Positions 27,524 to 38,014 are shown, counted from the first letter of the stretch. The stretch: 64,000 nt of DNA from Pseudenterobacter timonensis (GCF_900021175.1 NZ_FCOP01000011.1:1054001-1118000), one strand, 5' to 3'. Made by a program: numbers and translations. The notes: generated from the letters alone by a model not told the origin.

Positions 27524-28438
27524 ATGACTGCCCAAAAGCCGGGATTGCACCCGCGTAACCGCCACCGCAGCCGCTATGATATGGCCGCGCTCTGTCAGAG
27601 TAGCCCGCAACTGGCCGCCTTTATTGTCCAGACCCCCGCGGGTGAACCCTCGGTTAACTTTGCCGATCCTCTGGCGGTAAAGGCGTTAAATAAAGCGCTG
27701 CTGGCCCACTATTATGGCGTGGCGCAATGGGATATTCCCGAGGGCTTCCTCTGCCCGCCCGTACCGGGGCGCGCTGATTATATTCATCATCTCGCGGATC
27801 TGCTGGCGGAGGATCGTGACGGCGCGGTACCGACGCAGGCGACCGTTCTGGACGTGGGCACTGGCGCCAATCTTATCTATCCGCTGATTGGCGTGGCCGA
27901 ATATGGCTGGCGTTTTACCGGCAGCGAAATCGACGCGCAGGCCTTCGCCAGCGCCCAGGCGATTATTAACGCCAACCCTGGCCTGAGCCGCGCCATCCGC
28001 CTGCGCAGGCAGAAATCACCGTCCGCCATTCTCGACGGGGTGATCCACAAGAACGAGCAATATGACGCCACCCTCTGTAACCCGCCGTTTCACGACTCCG
28101 CTGAGGCGGCCCGGGCGGGAAGCGAGCGCAAACGCCGCAACCTGGGGCTGACGCAAGAGGCGGGGCTTAACTTTGGCGGTCAGCAGCGGGAGCTGTGGTG
28201 CGAAGGGGGCGAGGTGGCGTTTATCAAAACGATGATTGCCGAGAGCAAAGGGTTCGCCCGCCAGGTGAAATGGTTCACCTCGCTGGTGTCGCGCGGGGAT
28301 AACCTGCCGCTTCTCTACCGCGCGCTGAGCGAGGCGGGTGCGGTGAAGGTGGTTAAAAAAGAGATGGCCCAGGGACAAAAGCAGAGCCGCTTTATCGCCT
28401 GGACCTTTATGACCGACAGCCAGCGCCGTCGCGGGTAA
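27524..28438 (+). CDS. rlmF: 23S rRNA adenine-1618 N6-methyltransferase RlmF
   Basis: RlmF methylates A1618 of 23S rRNA using S-adenosylmethionine. The 304-residue product shows the SAM-binding [17 protein letters not shown] near residue 108, the acidic GSEIDAQAF, and the catalytic NPPF motif ([20 protein letters not shown]) near residue 185. It closely follows E. coli RlmF (308 residues), with a shorter C-terminus. AAAGGAG precedes the ATG. It converges on mscM with four bases between stops. Confidence 0.96.
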   Translation: MTAQKPGLHPRNRHRSRYDMAALCQSSPQLAAFIVQTPAGEPSVNFADPLAVKALNKALLAHYYGVAQWDIPEGFLCPPVPGRADYIHHLADLLAEDRDGAVPTQATVLDVGTGANLIYPLIGVAEYGWRFTGSEIDAQAFASAQAIINANPGLSRAIRLRRQKSPSAILDGVIHKNEQYDATLCNPPFHDSAEAARAGSERKRRNLGLTQEAGLNFGGQQRELWCEGGEVAFIKTMIAESKGFARQVKWFTSLVSRGDNLPLLYRALSEAGAVKVVKKEMAQGQKQSRFIAWTFMTDSQRRRG

Positions 28439-28442
28439 TGCC

Positions 28443-30650
28443 CTACAGCGTCGGCTCCTGAGCCGGCGCCTGGGGCGGCTCAGGCGGCAACAGCTGATAA
28501 AGCTGGACCGGCGCACGGATATGGGCGAGGTCGAAATGTTTTTTCACCATGCTGTCCAGCGCAAAGCGGACCGTCCACTGCTTCAGCGGCTGGGTGGTAA
28601 AAGTTACACGCAGGGTGAAGGCGGTATTGGTCAGCCCGACGATGCCGGTGAAGGTCGGCTCGCCGATCACCAGCCCGCGAATATCCTCCATGCTCATCAG
28701 CTCCTCCACGGCATCCTTCAGCGCCTGCTTCGCCCTCTCCGCATCTTCATGGCGATCGACATCGTAGTTGGCCACTATTGAGCCGATGCCGCGCACAAAG
28801 TTTGCGAAGGTGGTGATCGAGGACCAGGGAATAATATGGTACGCGCCGGTATCCTGGCGCACGCCGACGGAGCGAATCGACATTCGCTCAACCGTCCCGG
28901 TCAGCGGGCCGATAGTCACCAGATCGCCGGTGTTCATCCCGTTTTCAAACTGGATAAAGATGCCGGTAATAATATCCTTCACCAGCGTCTGCGCACCGAA
29001 CGAAATGGCCAGCCCCAGGGCGCCTGCCCCCGCCAGCAGCGGCGCGATATTCACCCCTATCTCCGAAAGCACGGTCATGATGGTAATGGTGCTGATGATC
29101 ACCGCCAGGGCGTTGCGAAATAGCGTCAGCAGCGTGCGGGCGCGGGCGCTGGGCAGCGGGCGACCATGCACGTCGGAGACCAGCCGGTTCTCTATCAGGC
29201 TCGCCAGCACTGTCCAGCCGATGGCGGAAAAGAAGAGAATAAGCGCGATGCGAATTAAAATATCGACCGTTTTCTCCCCCGCGCCATTGTGTAGCCAGTT
29301 CCAGAAATCGAACAGTCCCCAGGCGTTCAGCAGCAGCAGGATCGCCACGCAGACGGTGAGAATACGCGCCACCTTCAGCGACACGGAAATCCAGCCGTTT
29401 ACCCGCTTTTGCAGTTCAGGATAGTTACGCTGCACGTGCGGCGACAGGGTGATGGTTTTTGAAAGCCAGCGCGAGAGCAGCCCCGACACAAAGGCAGCGA
29501 TACCGATAATCGCCAGGCTGCGCACCGTTGCCCCCATCATAAACTTCAGGCTGTTGCCCGGATCGAAAAGAGAGAAGAAGAAGAGCACGATGAAATAGGC
29601 GCAGGCGAGCCAGTGCCATACCAGCGCAAAGGCGCGGATAAAGAGGCTAAAGAAGGCCAGCGAACGGTCGGCAAGGGCGAGCAGATGCTCGGTGATCGTT
29701 TTTTTATTGTGGAAAATCAGATAGAGCGCCCAGACCGTAATAAAGAGCATGATAATAACGTTGGCCAGCGCGCCTATCTGCACATTGACCTGGTTGGAGA
29801 TAATCGGCACCGCCACCAGCAGCCCGTAACCGATCAGGCTGCTGAGGGCGCTGAGGCGCAATGCCCAGTATTTTGCCTGGCCATCGGTGATGGCAAAAGG
29901 GCGAAGCTGCGGCGCGTGCGGGCAGAAGATCAGGCGCAGTATCGCCTTGAAAAATTCGATCAGGGCGAATGCGTTGAGGAAAAGCCCCTGCTGGAACGCG
30001 ATGGTTTTATTACCGGCGTGAAGCCTGTCGCTCAGCATCTGACCGATAAAGAGCGTCACGGCCAGGAGCGCTAAATCGATGATAAAGGCGCTGATAATCA
30101 TCAGCGGCAGATGAAGCCAGCTGCCCCGGTCGCGGTTTTTGCGCCGTCCCCAGTCGCCCATTTTGCGATAGAGCGGCCAGACGCAGAGCCGCGCCAGCCA
30201 GTAAAAGCCAAAAACCAGTCCGGCGAGGATCAGAAAATGGGTGGCGGCGTTGCTGAAGGTCTGCGGGTTAAAGGGTTTATGCGGCGAGCCGATCAGGTTG
30301 CGGTAAAGCTGCGCCAGCCGGTCGCTAAAGGCTTCGCCATAGTGGCGGCCAATATCGGTGACATTTTCCAGCACGGTCTTTTCGTCCGCTTCCTCCACCG
30401 GCGCGACGGTCGGCACCGGCTGTTCCGGCGGCGTGGCGGCCACGGCCCGCAGCTGGTCGATAAGCTCTTTGCGGGAGGTCTCGTTTTCCAGCACATCCGC
30501 CAGCGCCGCGTAGGCCGCTTTCTTCTCTTCGGCGTCAGGCTCGGGGGGCGGGGTAGAGGAGGTAGTGGCCGCAGGGGTAATACCCGGGATAGTCACCGCC
30601 TGCGCGGGGGCGCAGAAGAGACAAAAAAATAACAGCAGGATCCACGGCAC
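28443..30650 (-). CDS. mscM: MscS-family mechanosensitive channel, MscM (YbiO) type
   Basis: YbiO gives E. coli a mechanosensitive channel activity induced by high salt. The 735-residue product begins with a signal-like helix (MPWILLLFFCLFCAPAQAV) and a periplasmic N-domain of about 130 residues. About 11 membrane helices follow, and then the MscS core: pore helix AGAGALGLAISFGAQTLVKD near residue 560 and the cytosolic beta/alpha domain. The start is GTG at 30650 behind GGAGGA. Upstream, at 30808, the EcoRI-like cassette begins, so in this genome the mscM-glnQ neighbour relation is broken. Confidence 0.93.
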   Translation of the reverse strand: MPWILLLFFCLFCAPAQAVTIPGITPAATTSSTPPPEPDAEEKKAAYAALADVLENETSRKELIDQLRAVAATPPEQPVPTVAPVEEADEKTVLENVTDIGRHYGEAFSDRLAQLYRNLIGSPHKPFNPQTFSNAATHFLILAGLVFGFYWLARLCVWPLYRKMGDWGRRKNRDRGSWLHLPLMIISAFIIDLALLAVTLFIGQMLSDRLHAGNKTIAFQQGLFLNAFALIEFFKAILRLIFCPHAPQLRPFAITDGQAKYWALRLSALSSLIGYGLLVAVPIISNQVNVQIGALANVIIMLFITVWALYLIFHNKKTITEHLLALADRSLAFFSLFIRAFALVWHWLACAYFIVLFFFSLFDPGNSLKFMMGATVRSLAIIGIAAFVSGLLSRWLSKTITLSPHVQRNYPELQKRVNGWISVSLKVARILTVCVAILLLLNAWGLFDFWNWLHNGAGEKTVDILIRIALILFFSAIGWTVLASLIENRLVSDVHGRPLPSARARTLLTLFRNALAVIISTITIMTVLSEIGVNIAPLLAGAGALGLAISFGAQTLVKDIITGIFIQFENGMNTGDLVTIGPLTGTVERMSIRSVGVRQDTGAYHIIPWSSITTFANFVRGIGSIVANYDVDRHEDAERAKQALKDAVEELMSMEDIRGLVIGEPTFTGIVGLTNTAFTLRVTFTTQPLKQWTVRFALDSMVKKHFDLAHIRAPVQLYQLLPPEPPQAPAQEPTL

Positions 30651-30750
30651 GGCTTCCTCCGATGAATAAGTGGCGCAAAAAGATAAGTATAGATGGCGGG
30701 ACGGAGCGGGAGATTTTTAGGACAATTTCTGTGAAAAAGCTGGGTAGAAA

Positions 30751-30779
30751 CGTTCCTCCCCGCGGGGCGGGGAGGAACG
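30751..30779. terminator. Perfect 13-bp hairpin between the methyltransferase gene and mscM
   Basis: CGTTCCTCCCCGC (30751-30763) and GCGGGGAGGAACG (30767-30779) are exact inverted copies with a three-base loop. On the minus strand the stem is followed by TTTCTACCC, a weak T tract, so it may stop transcription from the restriction-modification genes before mscM. It lies 28 bases past the methyltransferase stop codon. It is GC-rich, unlike the AT-rich cassette beside it. Confidence 0.6.
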
Positions 30780-30807
30780 ATCCTGCGCATAATGGTCTGA
30801 GGAAGGT

Positions 30808-31770
30808 TTACTGTAATCGTTTGTTTTTTATAAGTATTCTGAAATATGGGCATTTACCGTTAATAGCTAAATCCTTTTCATCATTCCCTTTACGGAATTT
30901 GATGATTTCAAATTGGTCCGGGTTAAATTTATGTAAAAAGGTAATTGGAACTCCCATTACCCCTTTATAGTCCAGGGGGATGTCCTTTGTTTTATTAACA
31001 TTGATCGCATCGTAGTTATCGTATTTCGGGTAACTCGCTTCATTGCCAGCATATTTTTTTGTGAGGACAATATCTTCATGGCGAATAAAGGTATCTAAGT
31101 TAGTTAGCCACAGACAGTTATTTGGCGATACGATTCTGTTGCCCTGTTCATCAATTCTTGCCTCGGTTCCGTATAATTCATAATGCTGTGGAACAATGAA
31201 GCCAGAGACTCCTCTGCCGAGGTTAATGCCGAGCCAGACCTTATTCTCCTTAATAAGGTTAAAGACTTCTTTATAGGTTATGGCGTTTACGTTTGCGATG
31301 ACCAAGAATTTTTTATCATATCTGATTAGCTGGTCAAGATACTCTCTGAACAATGAAAAGGGGGGATTGGTTACCACAATGTCTGATTGTTTTAGCAGTT
31401 CAATGCTCTCAGCGCTACGGAAGTCCCCATCCCCCTCTAACGGAATGATGTCAAGCTTTTCCGGACGTTCGCCAATATACTCACAGAAAAAGCCGCGCTC
31501 TTCACCCGCATTGTTAAAGAGATCGTCAGTTTGTTCTCTGTAGCAAGAGGTGATTATTTTTTTAAGGCCCAACGATTCAAAGTTGTTCGAAAAATAGGTA
31601 AAGAAATTACTGACCCGTGGGTCATCGCAATTACAGAAAACAACCTGATTAGCAAAATGTGAGCGGTAGTATTGCAACTCACTTTCGATATCACAGAGTT
31701 GCGTATAAAACTCGTCGCTTTTAGATTTTTTTGCTTTCTGCAAGAGTTTGTTGGTTGCTTTTCTGGCCAT
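30808..31770 (-). CDS. EcoRI-type adenine-N6 DNA methyltransferase
   Basis: The 320-residue protein strongly resembles M.EcoRI (326 residues). It has the same N-terminal pattern MARKATNKLLQKAKKSKSDE against MARNATNKLLHKAKKSKSDE as I recall it, CNCDDPRVSNFF near residue 47, and the catalytic NPPF (residues 135-138, in DIVVTNPPFSLF). It should methylate an adenine in GAATTC and protect the host from the nuclease encoded upstream. Its stop lies 157 bases before mscM. The gene is visibly AT-rich and has rare-codon-like usage compared with its neighbours, pointing to horizontal origin. It is downstream of the nuclease gene with a 45-base gap, as in the plasmid EcoRI operon. Confidence 0.93.
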   Translation of the reverse strand: MARKATNKLLQKAKKSKSDEFYTQLCDIESELQYYRSHFANQVVFCNCDDPRVSNFFTYFSNNFESLGLKKIITSCYREQTDDLFNNAGEERGFFCEYIGERPEKLDIIPLEGDGDFRSAESIELLKQSDIVVTNPPFSLFREYLDQLIRYDKKFLVIANVNAITYKEVFNLIKENKVWLGINLGRGVSGFIVPQHYELYGTEARIDEQGNRIVSPNNCLWLTNLDTFIRHEDIVLTKKYAGNEASYPKYDNYDAINVNKTKDIPLDYKGVMGVPITFLHKFNPDQFEIIKFRKGNDEKDLAINGKCPYFRILIKNKRLQ

Positions 31771-31815
31771 AAAAATCCAAACTAAACCTTATATATCAAA
31801 AGATTAAATTAAAAA

Positions 31816-32652
31816 TTACTTTTTAGACGTAAGCTGATCAAATAAATCACGCCCTAGCACCCTGAGGGAAGAGGTAGAGACTTCCATCATGATATTGAAC
31901 ATGATTTCCGCATCCCATTTCTCTCCCTTCCCCTGGGTATAGATCGACGCTGCCTGAAGCATAATATTTTTATCTTTATGCTTCACAAACCGGTTTACGC
32001 ACAGGTTGCTGTTAATGGGCAACCCGTAGTTAGCGGCTGTTAATCTGTCCAGTCGGTTTAACATTCCTGAGTTATGCGCAAGCGTTACCTCTCTGTCATC
32101 CGGCCTTTTTATGACAAGCGTTTCTGTCAGAAAATTAGAGCCTTCCAGAAAGAGGATGTAAGGAAAATGGCTTTCAGAGAGCATCAGGTTGGCGATTTCC
32201 GAGATATTTTTATGCGATCGCTCAATGGCATTACCGGCCGCCATTAAATCCTGGGTGCTGGTTTTACCAACCAATAACCCTTTTTTGATATTCATGACAT
32301 CTTTGCCCTGATGCTTTGCCTCCGTGACAAGGACGATTCGCCATTCACCATGATCATCCTGCACTTCGACAATCCCGCCATCAGGTTTAATGCTGGAGTT
32401 TGAAACAAAAAGCGTCTGGCCCAACTCCGGATCAACTTTTTTTAGCGCCTCGTTAATCTCTTCTTTGGTTATTTTTTCGCGGAATCTGAAAGATAACTGA
32501 GGATACTCCTCTTCAAGCGCCAGTTTTACCAGTTTTGAAACCGCACCAACGGCAAGATCGTGAGACCTGGCAATATCGCCAAATATACCCACTACGCCCT
32601 GAGATAATTTATGCTGGTCTGTTAACCGGGTTGATTGATTTTTGTTAGACAT
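31816..32652 (-). CDS. EcoRI-type restriction endonuclease
   Basis: The 278-residue protein aligns with R.EcoRI (277 residues) almost without gaps. Catalytic residues stand at the EcoRI positions: P90-D91 in SSIKPDGGIVEV and E111, K113 in TEAKHQGKD. The recognition segment MAAGNAIERSHKN (137-149) carries N141, E144 and R145, and R200 and R203 are kept in NRLDRL. One contact-region residue appears to differ, M197 where I recall Ile in EcoRI. Cleavage of GAATTC is the expected specificity. No controller (C) gene is visible, again like EcoRI. Start is ATG at 32652; the ribosome site is weak (GAGAAAC). AT-rich, inserted between mscM and glnQ. Confidence 0.93.
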   Translation of the reverse strand: MSNKNQSTRLTDQHKLSQGVVGIFGDIARSHDLAVGAVSKLVKLALEEEYPQLSFRFREKITKEEINEALKKVDPELGQTLFVSNSSIKPDGGIVEVQDDHGEWRIVLVTEAKHQGKDVMNIKKGLLVGKTSTQDLMAAGNAIERSHKNISEIANLMLSESHFPYILFLEGSNFLTETLVIKRPDDREVTLAHNSGMLNRLDRLTAANYGLPINSNLCVNRFVKHKDKNIMLQAASIYTQGKGEKWDAEIMFNIMMEVSTSSLRVLGRDLFDQLTSKK

Positions 32653-32782
32653 AAATTTTAGTTTCTCTACTCAGCAAGATAAAATTCAGACGCAATCCTA
32701 GACTAATACAGAGGTGTTGGGAAATGATTTTCCAGCTCATCCTGAACGCGGCAATCGTACCCGCAACCGCTGGAAATAAACA

Positions 32783-32813
32783 GGCCAGAGCTGGTCGATT
32801 ACCGGCTCTGGCC
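32783..32813 (-). terminator. Likely terminator of glnHPQ
   Basis: GGCCAGAGC (32783-32791) pairs with GCTCTGGCC (32805-32813) 25 bases beyond the glnQ stop. On the minus strand it is followed by TGTTTATTTCC, a broken T tract. It marks the right boundary of the inserted cassette. Confidence 0.65.
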
Positions 32814-32837
32814 CGTGTCGGTACATGTGAATAACGG

Positions 32838-33560
32838 TCAGGCGACGTGCTGCAGAAACTCCTGCAGACGCTGGCTGGGCGGATTTTCAATCAGCGCCTG
32901 TGGATTGCCATCCTCGGCGATACGCCCCTTGTCGATAAAAATCAGGCGGGAGGCGACCTTCTCGGCGAAGCCGATCTCATGGGTCACGATGACCATGGTC
33001 ATCCCCTCTTCGGCCAGGTCCTGCATTACCTTCAGCACTTCGTGACGCAGCTCCGGGTCGAGGGCGGAGGTGGGCTCATCAAAGAGCATCATCTTTGGCT
33101 TCACCGCCAGCGCCCGGGCAATCGCTACGCGCTGCTGCTGGCCGCCGGAGAGCTCCGACGGATAGTGGTGGGCGCGCTCGGCAAGACCGACCTTCGCCAG
33201 CAGCGCTTTGGCAAGGGTTTCAGCCGCCGTTTTGCTCGCGCCGCGCACGCGCAGCGGGCCAAACATCACGTTTTCCAGCGCCGTCAGGTGCGGGAAGAGG
33301 TAGAACTGCTGGAACACCATCCCCGCCTCCTGGCGGATGAGGCGCTCGTCCACCTTCGGGTCATTTACCTTCAGGCCATCAACAATCAGATCGCCGCTGG
33401 TGATCTCCTCCAGCTTGTTGATGCAGCGCAGCAGGGTCGATTTACCCGAGCCGGATGGCCCGATAATCACCACCACTTCGCCCTGTTTAATGTTCAGATC
33501 GATATTATGCAGCACCTGGGTCTGGCCAAAGTGCTTGGAGACGTTTTTAAATTCAATCAC
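32838..33560 (-). CDS. glnQ: Glutamine ABC transporter ATP-binding protein GlnQ
   Basis: GlnQ is the ATPase of the high-affinity glutamine importer. The 240-residue product has Walker [10 protein letters not shown] near residue 34, signature [12 protein letters not shown], Walker [15 protein letters not shown] and the switch histidine in VIVTHEIGF. It is nearly the same as E. coli GlnQ. The start is GTG at 33560, overlapping the glnP stop by four bases. Last gene of glnHPQ. Confidence 0.97.
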   Translation of the reverse strand: MIEFKNVSKHFGQTQVLHNIDLNIKQGEVVVIIGPSGSGKSTLLRCINKLEEITSGDLIVDGLKVNDPKVDERLIRQEAGMVFQQFYLFPHLTALENVMFGPLRVRGASKTAAETLAKALLAKVGLAERAHHYPSELSGGQQQRVAIARALAVKPKMMLFDEPTSALDPELRHEVLKVMQDLAEEGMTMVIVTHEIGFAEKVASRLIFIDKGRIAEDGNPQALIENPPSQRLQEFLQHVA

Positions 33561-34216
33561 AGGATTTTCATCCTTCTTTCAAGACGACGCAAAACAAAGC
33601 TCAGTACCAGCGTGATAATCAGGTAGACCACCGCCACGGCGCTCCAGATCTCCAGCGCGCGGAAGTTTCCGGCAATGATCTCCTGGCCCTGACGGGTCAG
33701 CTCCGCCACGCCGATAACGATAAAGAGCGAGGTATCTTTAATACTGATGATCCACTGGTTACCCAGCGGCGGCAGCATACGGCGCAGCGCCAGGGGAAGG
33801 ATCACGTGGCGAATGGTTTCGCGGCGGGATAACCCCAGCGCGAGGCCCGCTTCGCTAAAGCCTTTATGAATCGACAGCACCGCGCCGCGGGTGATCTCGG
33901 CGATGTAGGCGCCGGAGTTGATCATAATTGTCACTACCGCGGCGGTGAACGGGTCGATGCGCAGATCGGAAAAGGCCATCGGCAGGGCGAAGTAGATAAA
34001 CATCACCTGCACGACGATAGGGGTGCCGCGGATAATTTCGATAAAGACCAGCGCGATATGGTTTGCGAGCCAGCCGCCGTAGGTGCGGGCGAAACCGGCC
34101 ACCAGGCCGATAATCAACCCGCCAATCAGACCGAGGACCGAAATCCAGAGGGTCATTTTGGCGCCTTCAAGCAAAAGGGGAATGGCGGGCCAGATGGCGC
34201 TCCAGTCAAACTGCAT
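33557..34216 (-). CDS. glnP: Glutamine ABC transporter permease GlnP
   Basis: The 219-residue inner-membrane permease of the glutamine importer. About five helices are visible, with the EAA loop [20 protein letters not shown] near residue 135 that docks on GlnQ. The start [19 protein letters not shown] at 34216 matches E. coli. It lies 91 bases after glnH, with a REP element in the gap, and overlaps glnQ. Confidence 0.97.
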   Translation of the reverse strand: MQFDWSAIWPAIPLLLEGAKMTLWISVLGLIGGLIIGLVAGFARTYGGWLANHIALVFIEIIRGTPIVVQVMFIYFALPMAFSDLRIDPFTAAVVTIMINSGAYIAEITRGAVLSIHKGFSEAGLALGLSRRETIRHVILPLALRRMLPPLGNQWIISIKDTSLFIVIGVAELTRQGQEIIAGNFRALEIWSAVAVVYLIITLVLSFVLRRLERRMKIL

Positions 34217-34255
34217 GATGTGTTCCTGTTACCGTGGTGAAGAAGAAAAACGTAG

Positions 34256-34282
34256 GCCCGGTAAGCGTGGGCGCCACCGGGC
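34256..34282. repeat. REP element between glnH and glnP
   Basis: The imperfect palindrome GCCCGGTAAGCGTGGGCGCC then ACCGGGC has REP form. Sitting in the glnH-glnP gap, it can stabilise the upstream glnH message, which would fit the higher demand for the binding protein than for the membrane parts. Confidence 0.75.
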
Positions 34283-34307
34283 GTTACAAACCTGAATCCA
34301 GGTAAAT

Positions 34308-35123
<816 letters not shown>

Positions 35124-35193
35124 TTACAAGCTCTTGTTTTTTAACGGCAGCCTGCGCTGCCGTTGCACTACAAAGGGAGCAAAGCGGCCGCTG

Positions 35194-35222
35194 TGCACCA
35201 TATTGAAGCACCATTGTGGTGC
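35194..35222. promoter_or_regulatory. NtrC binding sites for glnH
   Basis: GCACCATTGTGGTGC (35208-35222) is a symmetric NtrC-type site (consensus TGCACCA and TGGTGCA). TGCACCATATTGAAGCA (35194-35210) is a second, weaker one that overlaps it. They lie about 75-115 bases upstream of the sigma54 promoter, the normal enhancer distance. Confidence 0.75.
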
Positions 35223-35370
35223 GTCACCGCAAAGGCAACGGCCATCAGGCTATTTAGCGTAAATTATGGTTAGAAAACAATCTTTCATTAACGATTGTGT
35301 GAGGTGATTATTACAAATGGTTTACTTTTGCGGGGAGGGAAGGAAAAAGCTTGCACCATAAACGTGCAAA

Positions 35371-35390
35371 ACCCTCGCCGGAGCGAGGGT
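35371..35390 (-). terminator. Rho-independent terminator of dps
   Basis: ACCCTCGC (35371-35378) and GCGAGGGT (35383-35390) form a stem with a four-base loop, followed on the minus strand by TTTTGC. It lies 22 bases past the dps stop codon. Confidence 0.8.
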
Positions 35391-35412
35391 TAAGATAATA
35401 AATCCGTATGGG

Positions 35413-35952
<540 letters not shown>

Positions 35953-36167
35953 TTACCGGAAATAAGTATAGCACCGGATTTGACGGGCACCTTTCTGGCT
36001 CTGCCTATCGGTTTAATAGCCTCAACGAAGGGGGGTATATAACTAATTGTTTTTTAAGTTATTTTAAATTATGAGTAGGGCGAGTTCTTAAATTTGCCGA
36101 CGAAGGTCGATCTTAATGAGAATATTTCGTCTTACCTTCATTATGACGGCCTGCCATATTTCCGCGC

Positions 36168-36194
36168 CCTGCATGGCATAGCCGCCATGCAGGG
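36168..36194. terminator. Perfect 11-bp inverted repeat after rhtA
   Basis: CCCTGCATGGC (36168-36178) and GCCATGCAGGG (36184-36194) flank a five-base loop, ten bases beyond the rhtA stop. There is no T tract on either strand, so termination is possible but not assured; it may protect the rhtA mRNA 3' end. Confidence 0.5.
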
Positions 36195-36203
36195 TGAGAA
36201 AGC

Positions 36204-37091
36204 TTAGTTAATATCGACCTCGTTAATTTTATGCGGCGGTCGCATCGTCAGGGTTGATCCCATGGAGGCGGCAATAATGGAGCAGAGCGCCAGCGTCTGG
36301 GTGAGGGTCAGCGTCTCGCCAAGAAAGATCATACCCGACATAGCGGCCAGCGCCGGTTCCATACTCATCAGCGTGCCGAAGATGCGCGTCGGCAGGCGGG
36401 TGAGGGCAATCATCTCCAGTGAATAGGGTAGCGCGGTGGAGAGCACCGCTACCGCCAGGCCGACAGGCAGTACCGACCACTGCCAGATGGAGTCTGTCGC
36501 CTGGGCCATGCCGAGGGGGACAAAGATCACCGCGGCGATCAGCGAGCCGAGCGCCACCGTCGCCGGACCATGCTCCTCTCCCGCCCGCTGGCCGCAAAGA
36601 ATATAGACCGCCCATCCCGCACCTGCCCCCAGCGCCAGGGCCGCTCCCTTAAGATCGACATGACCGACGCTTTGCCCCAGCGGCAGCAGGAACCAGAGGC
36701 CCAGCACCGCCAGTGCCACCCAGACGAAATCAACCGGGCGGCGGGAAGAGAAGAGCGCCACGGCCAGCGGGCCGGTAAACTCCAGCGCCACCGCGATCCC
36801 AAGCGGAATGGTCTGGAGAGAGAGGTAGAAAAGGTAGTTCATCGCCCCCAGCGACAGGCCATACAGGAGCAGAGGCAGACGTTGCTCTTTTTTAAATCTC
36901 AGCCGCCAGGGTTTAAAAATAACGACTAAAATCACGGTGCCAAGCGCGATGCGGAGCGCCGTAACCCCGGGCGCGCCGATCAGCGGAAAGAGCGACTTCG
37001 CCAGCGAAGCGCCGCTCTGAATGGACAACATGGCGATAAGAATTACGGCGATGGGCAACCAGACTGAAGCCCTGCGGGACATCCCAGGCAT
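36204..37091 (-). CDS. rhtA: Threonine/homoserine exporter RhtA
   Basis: RhtA is a DMT/EamA family exporter of threonine and homoserine in the inner membrane. The 295-residue product has ten hydrophobic helices in two EamA repeats, with the conserved runs GVTALRIALGT, LGIAVALEFTGPLAVALFSS and MSMEPALAAMSGMIFLGE. It matches E. coli in length and sequence. It is transcribed toward dps and divergent from ompX. Confidence 0.96.
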   Translation of the reverse strand: MPGMSRRASVWLPIAVILIAMLSIQSGASLAKSLFPLIGAPGVTALRIALGTVILVVIFKPWRLRFKKEQRLPLLLYGLSLGAMNYLFYLSLQTIPLGIAVALEFTGPLAVALFSSRRPVDFVWVALAVLGLWFLLPLGQSVGHVDLKGAALALGAGAGWAVYILCGQRAGEEHGPATVALGSLIAAVIFVPLGMAQATDSIWQWSVLPVGLAVAVLSTALPYSLEMIALTRLPTRIFGTLMSMEPALAAMSGMIFLGETLTLTQTLALCSIIAASMGSTLTMRPPHKINEVDIN

Positions 37092-37446
37092 CCTTTCTCC
37101 TGTCAGAAAAGGTCAACGAAAGTAAAAGCCGCAGTGTAATGGAAATAAAGTATGGCGGTTTACCCTTCGTTGAAAAAAAAGCCTGCCATAATTTGTAGAA
37201 TCAGAAGGAGTTGATGCTTTTCTCAGCTGTCAGATTAGGAATAATCTGGATGAATAAGCGTGACAGGGCGCGCACTATTAGCCTCCTGACACAGAAATTC
37301 GATGTGATTTTAAGGAGATAGCGCGATGTGGAAACGTTCTGTTACACGAAATCGCGCCTTAGACACCAAGAATGACAAAGAGTTTCACAATAAATTTTGA
37401 TATATTTAAAACTTACGGACTTACTTGAAGCACATTTGAGGTGGTT
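37092..37446 (+). other. ompX upstream region with a possible leader peptide
   Basis: This 355-base gap between rhtA and ompX must hold both promoters. Within it AAGGAG (37312-37317) stands eight bases before an ATG at 37326 that opens a 24-codon frame ending TGA at 37398-37400 (begins MWKRSVTRNRALDTK). The start codon lies in one arm of an inverted repeat, GCGCGAT (37321-37327) with ATCGCGC (37351-37357). CCTCCT at about 37282 is complementary to the ribosome site. I see nothing else coding here. Confidence 0.4.
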
Positions 37447-37965
37447 ATGAAAAAAATTGCATGTCTTTCAGCACTGGCCGCTGTTCTGGCTGTCTCCGCA
37501 GGTTCCGCAGTAGCTGCTACTTCTACCGTTTCCGGTGGCTACGCTCAGAGCGATATGCAGGGCGTAATGAACAAAACTAACGGTTTCAACCTGAAGTATC
37601 GTTACGAGCAGGATGACCAGCCGCTGGGTTGGATCGGTTCTTTCACCTACACCGAGAAAGACCGTTCTGAAGACGGCGCTTACAACAAAGGCCAGTATTA
37701 CGGCATCACCGCAGGTCCGGCATACCGTCTGAACGACTGGGCGAGCATCTACGGCGTAGTGGGTGTTGGCTACGGTAAGTTCCAGCAGACTGAAGATCGT
37801 GGTCTGACCCGTACTGCAAGCAACAGCGACTACGGTTTCTCCTACGGTGCGGGCCTGCAGTTCAACCCGATCGAAGACGTTGCGCTGGACTTCTCCTATG
37901 AGCAGAGCCGTATCCGTAACGTTGACGTTGGCACCTGGATCGCTGGCGTAGGTTACCGCTTCTAA
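37447..37965 (+). CDS. ompX: Outer membrane protein OmpX
   Basis: OmpX is a small eight-stranded beta barrel of the Ail/Lom family. The 172-residue product has a signal peptide (MKKIACLSALAAVLAVSAGS, cut after AVA) and the mature start ATSTVSGGYAQSD. Conserved barrel strands such as YYGITAGPAYRLNDWASIYG follow, and the C-terminal aromatic signature is VGYRF. Surface loops differ from E. coli, as expected. ATG at 37447 follows GAGGTGG; the GTG at 37441 is not needed. Terminated by a strong hairpin. Confidence 0.97.
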   Translation: MKKIACLSALAAVLAVSAGSAVAATSTVSGGYAQSDMQGVMNKTNGFNLKYRYEQDDQPLGWIGSFTYTEKDRSEDGAYNKGQYYGITAGPAYRLNDWASIYGVVGVGYGKFQQTEDRGLTRTASNSDYGFSYGAGLQFNPIEDVALDFSYEQSRIRNVDVGTWIAGVGYRF

Positions 37966-37985
37966 TCACCTCCGGTGACGCATAA

Positions 37986-38014
37986 AAAATCCGCCCTCGT
38001 GGCGGATTTTTTTT
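37986..38014 (+). terminator. Rho-independent terminator of ompX
   Basis: AAAATCCGCC (37986-37995) pairs with GGCGGATTTT (38001-38010) and the T run continues to 38014. With A residues on the other side it may also end opgE transcripts from the minus strand. Confidence 0.93.

Noticed and set aside
32653..32782. A controller (C) protein gene for the restriction system
   Set aside because: No helix-turn-helix frame was found beside the nuclease gene, and EcoRI itself has none.
37441..37446. GTG at 37441 as the ompX start
   Set aside because: ATG at 37447 begins the conserved signal peptide and follows GAGGTGG at proper distance.
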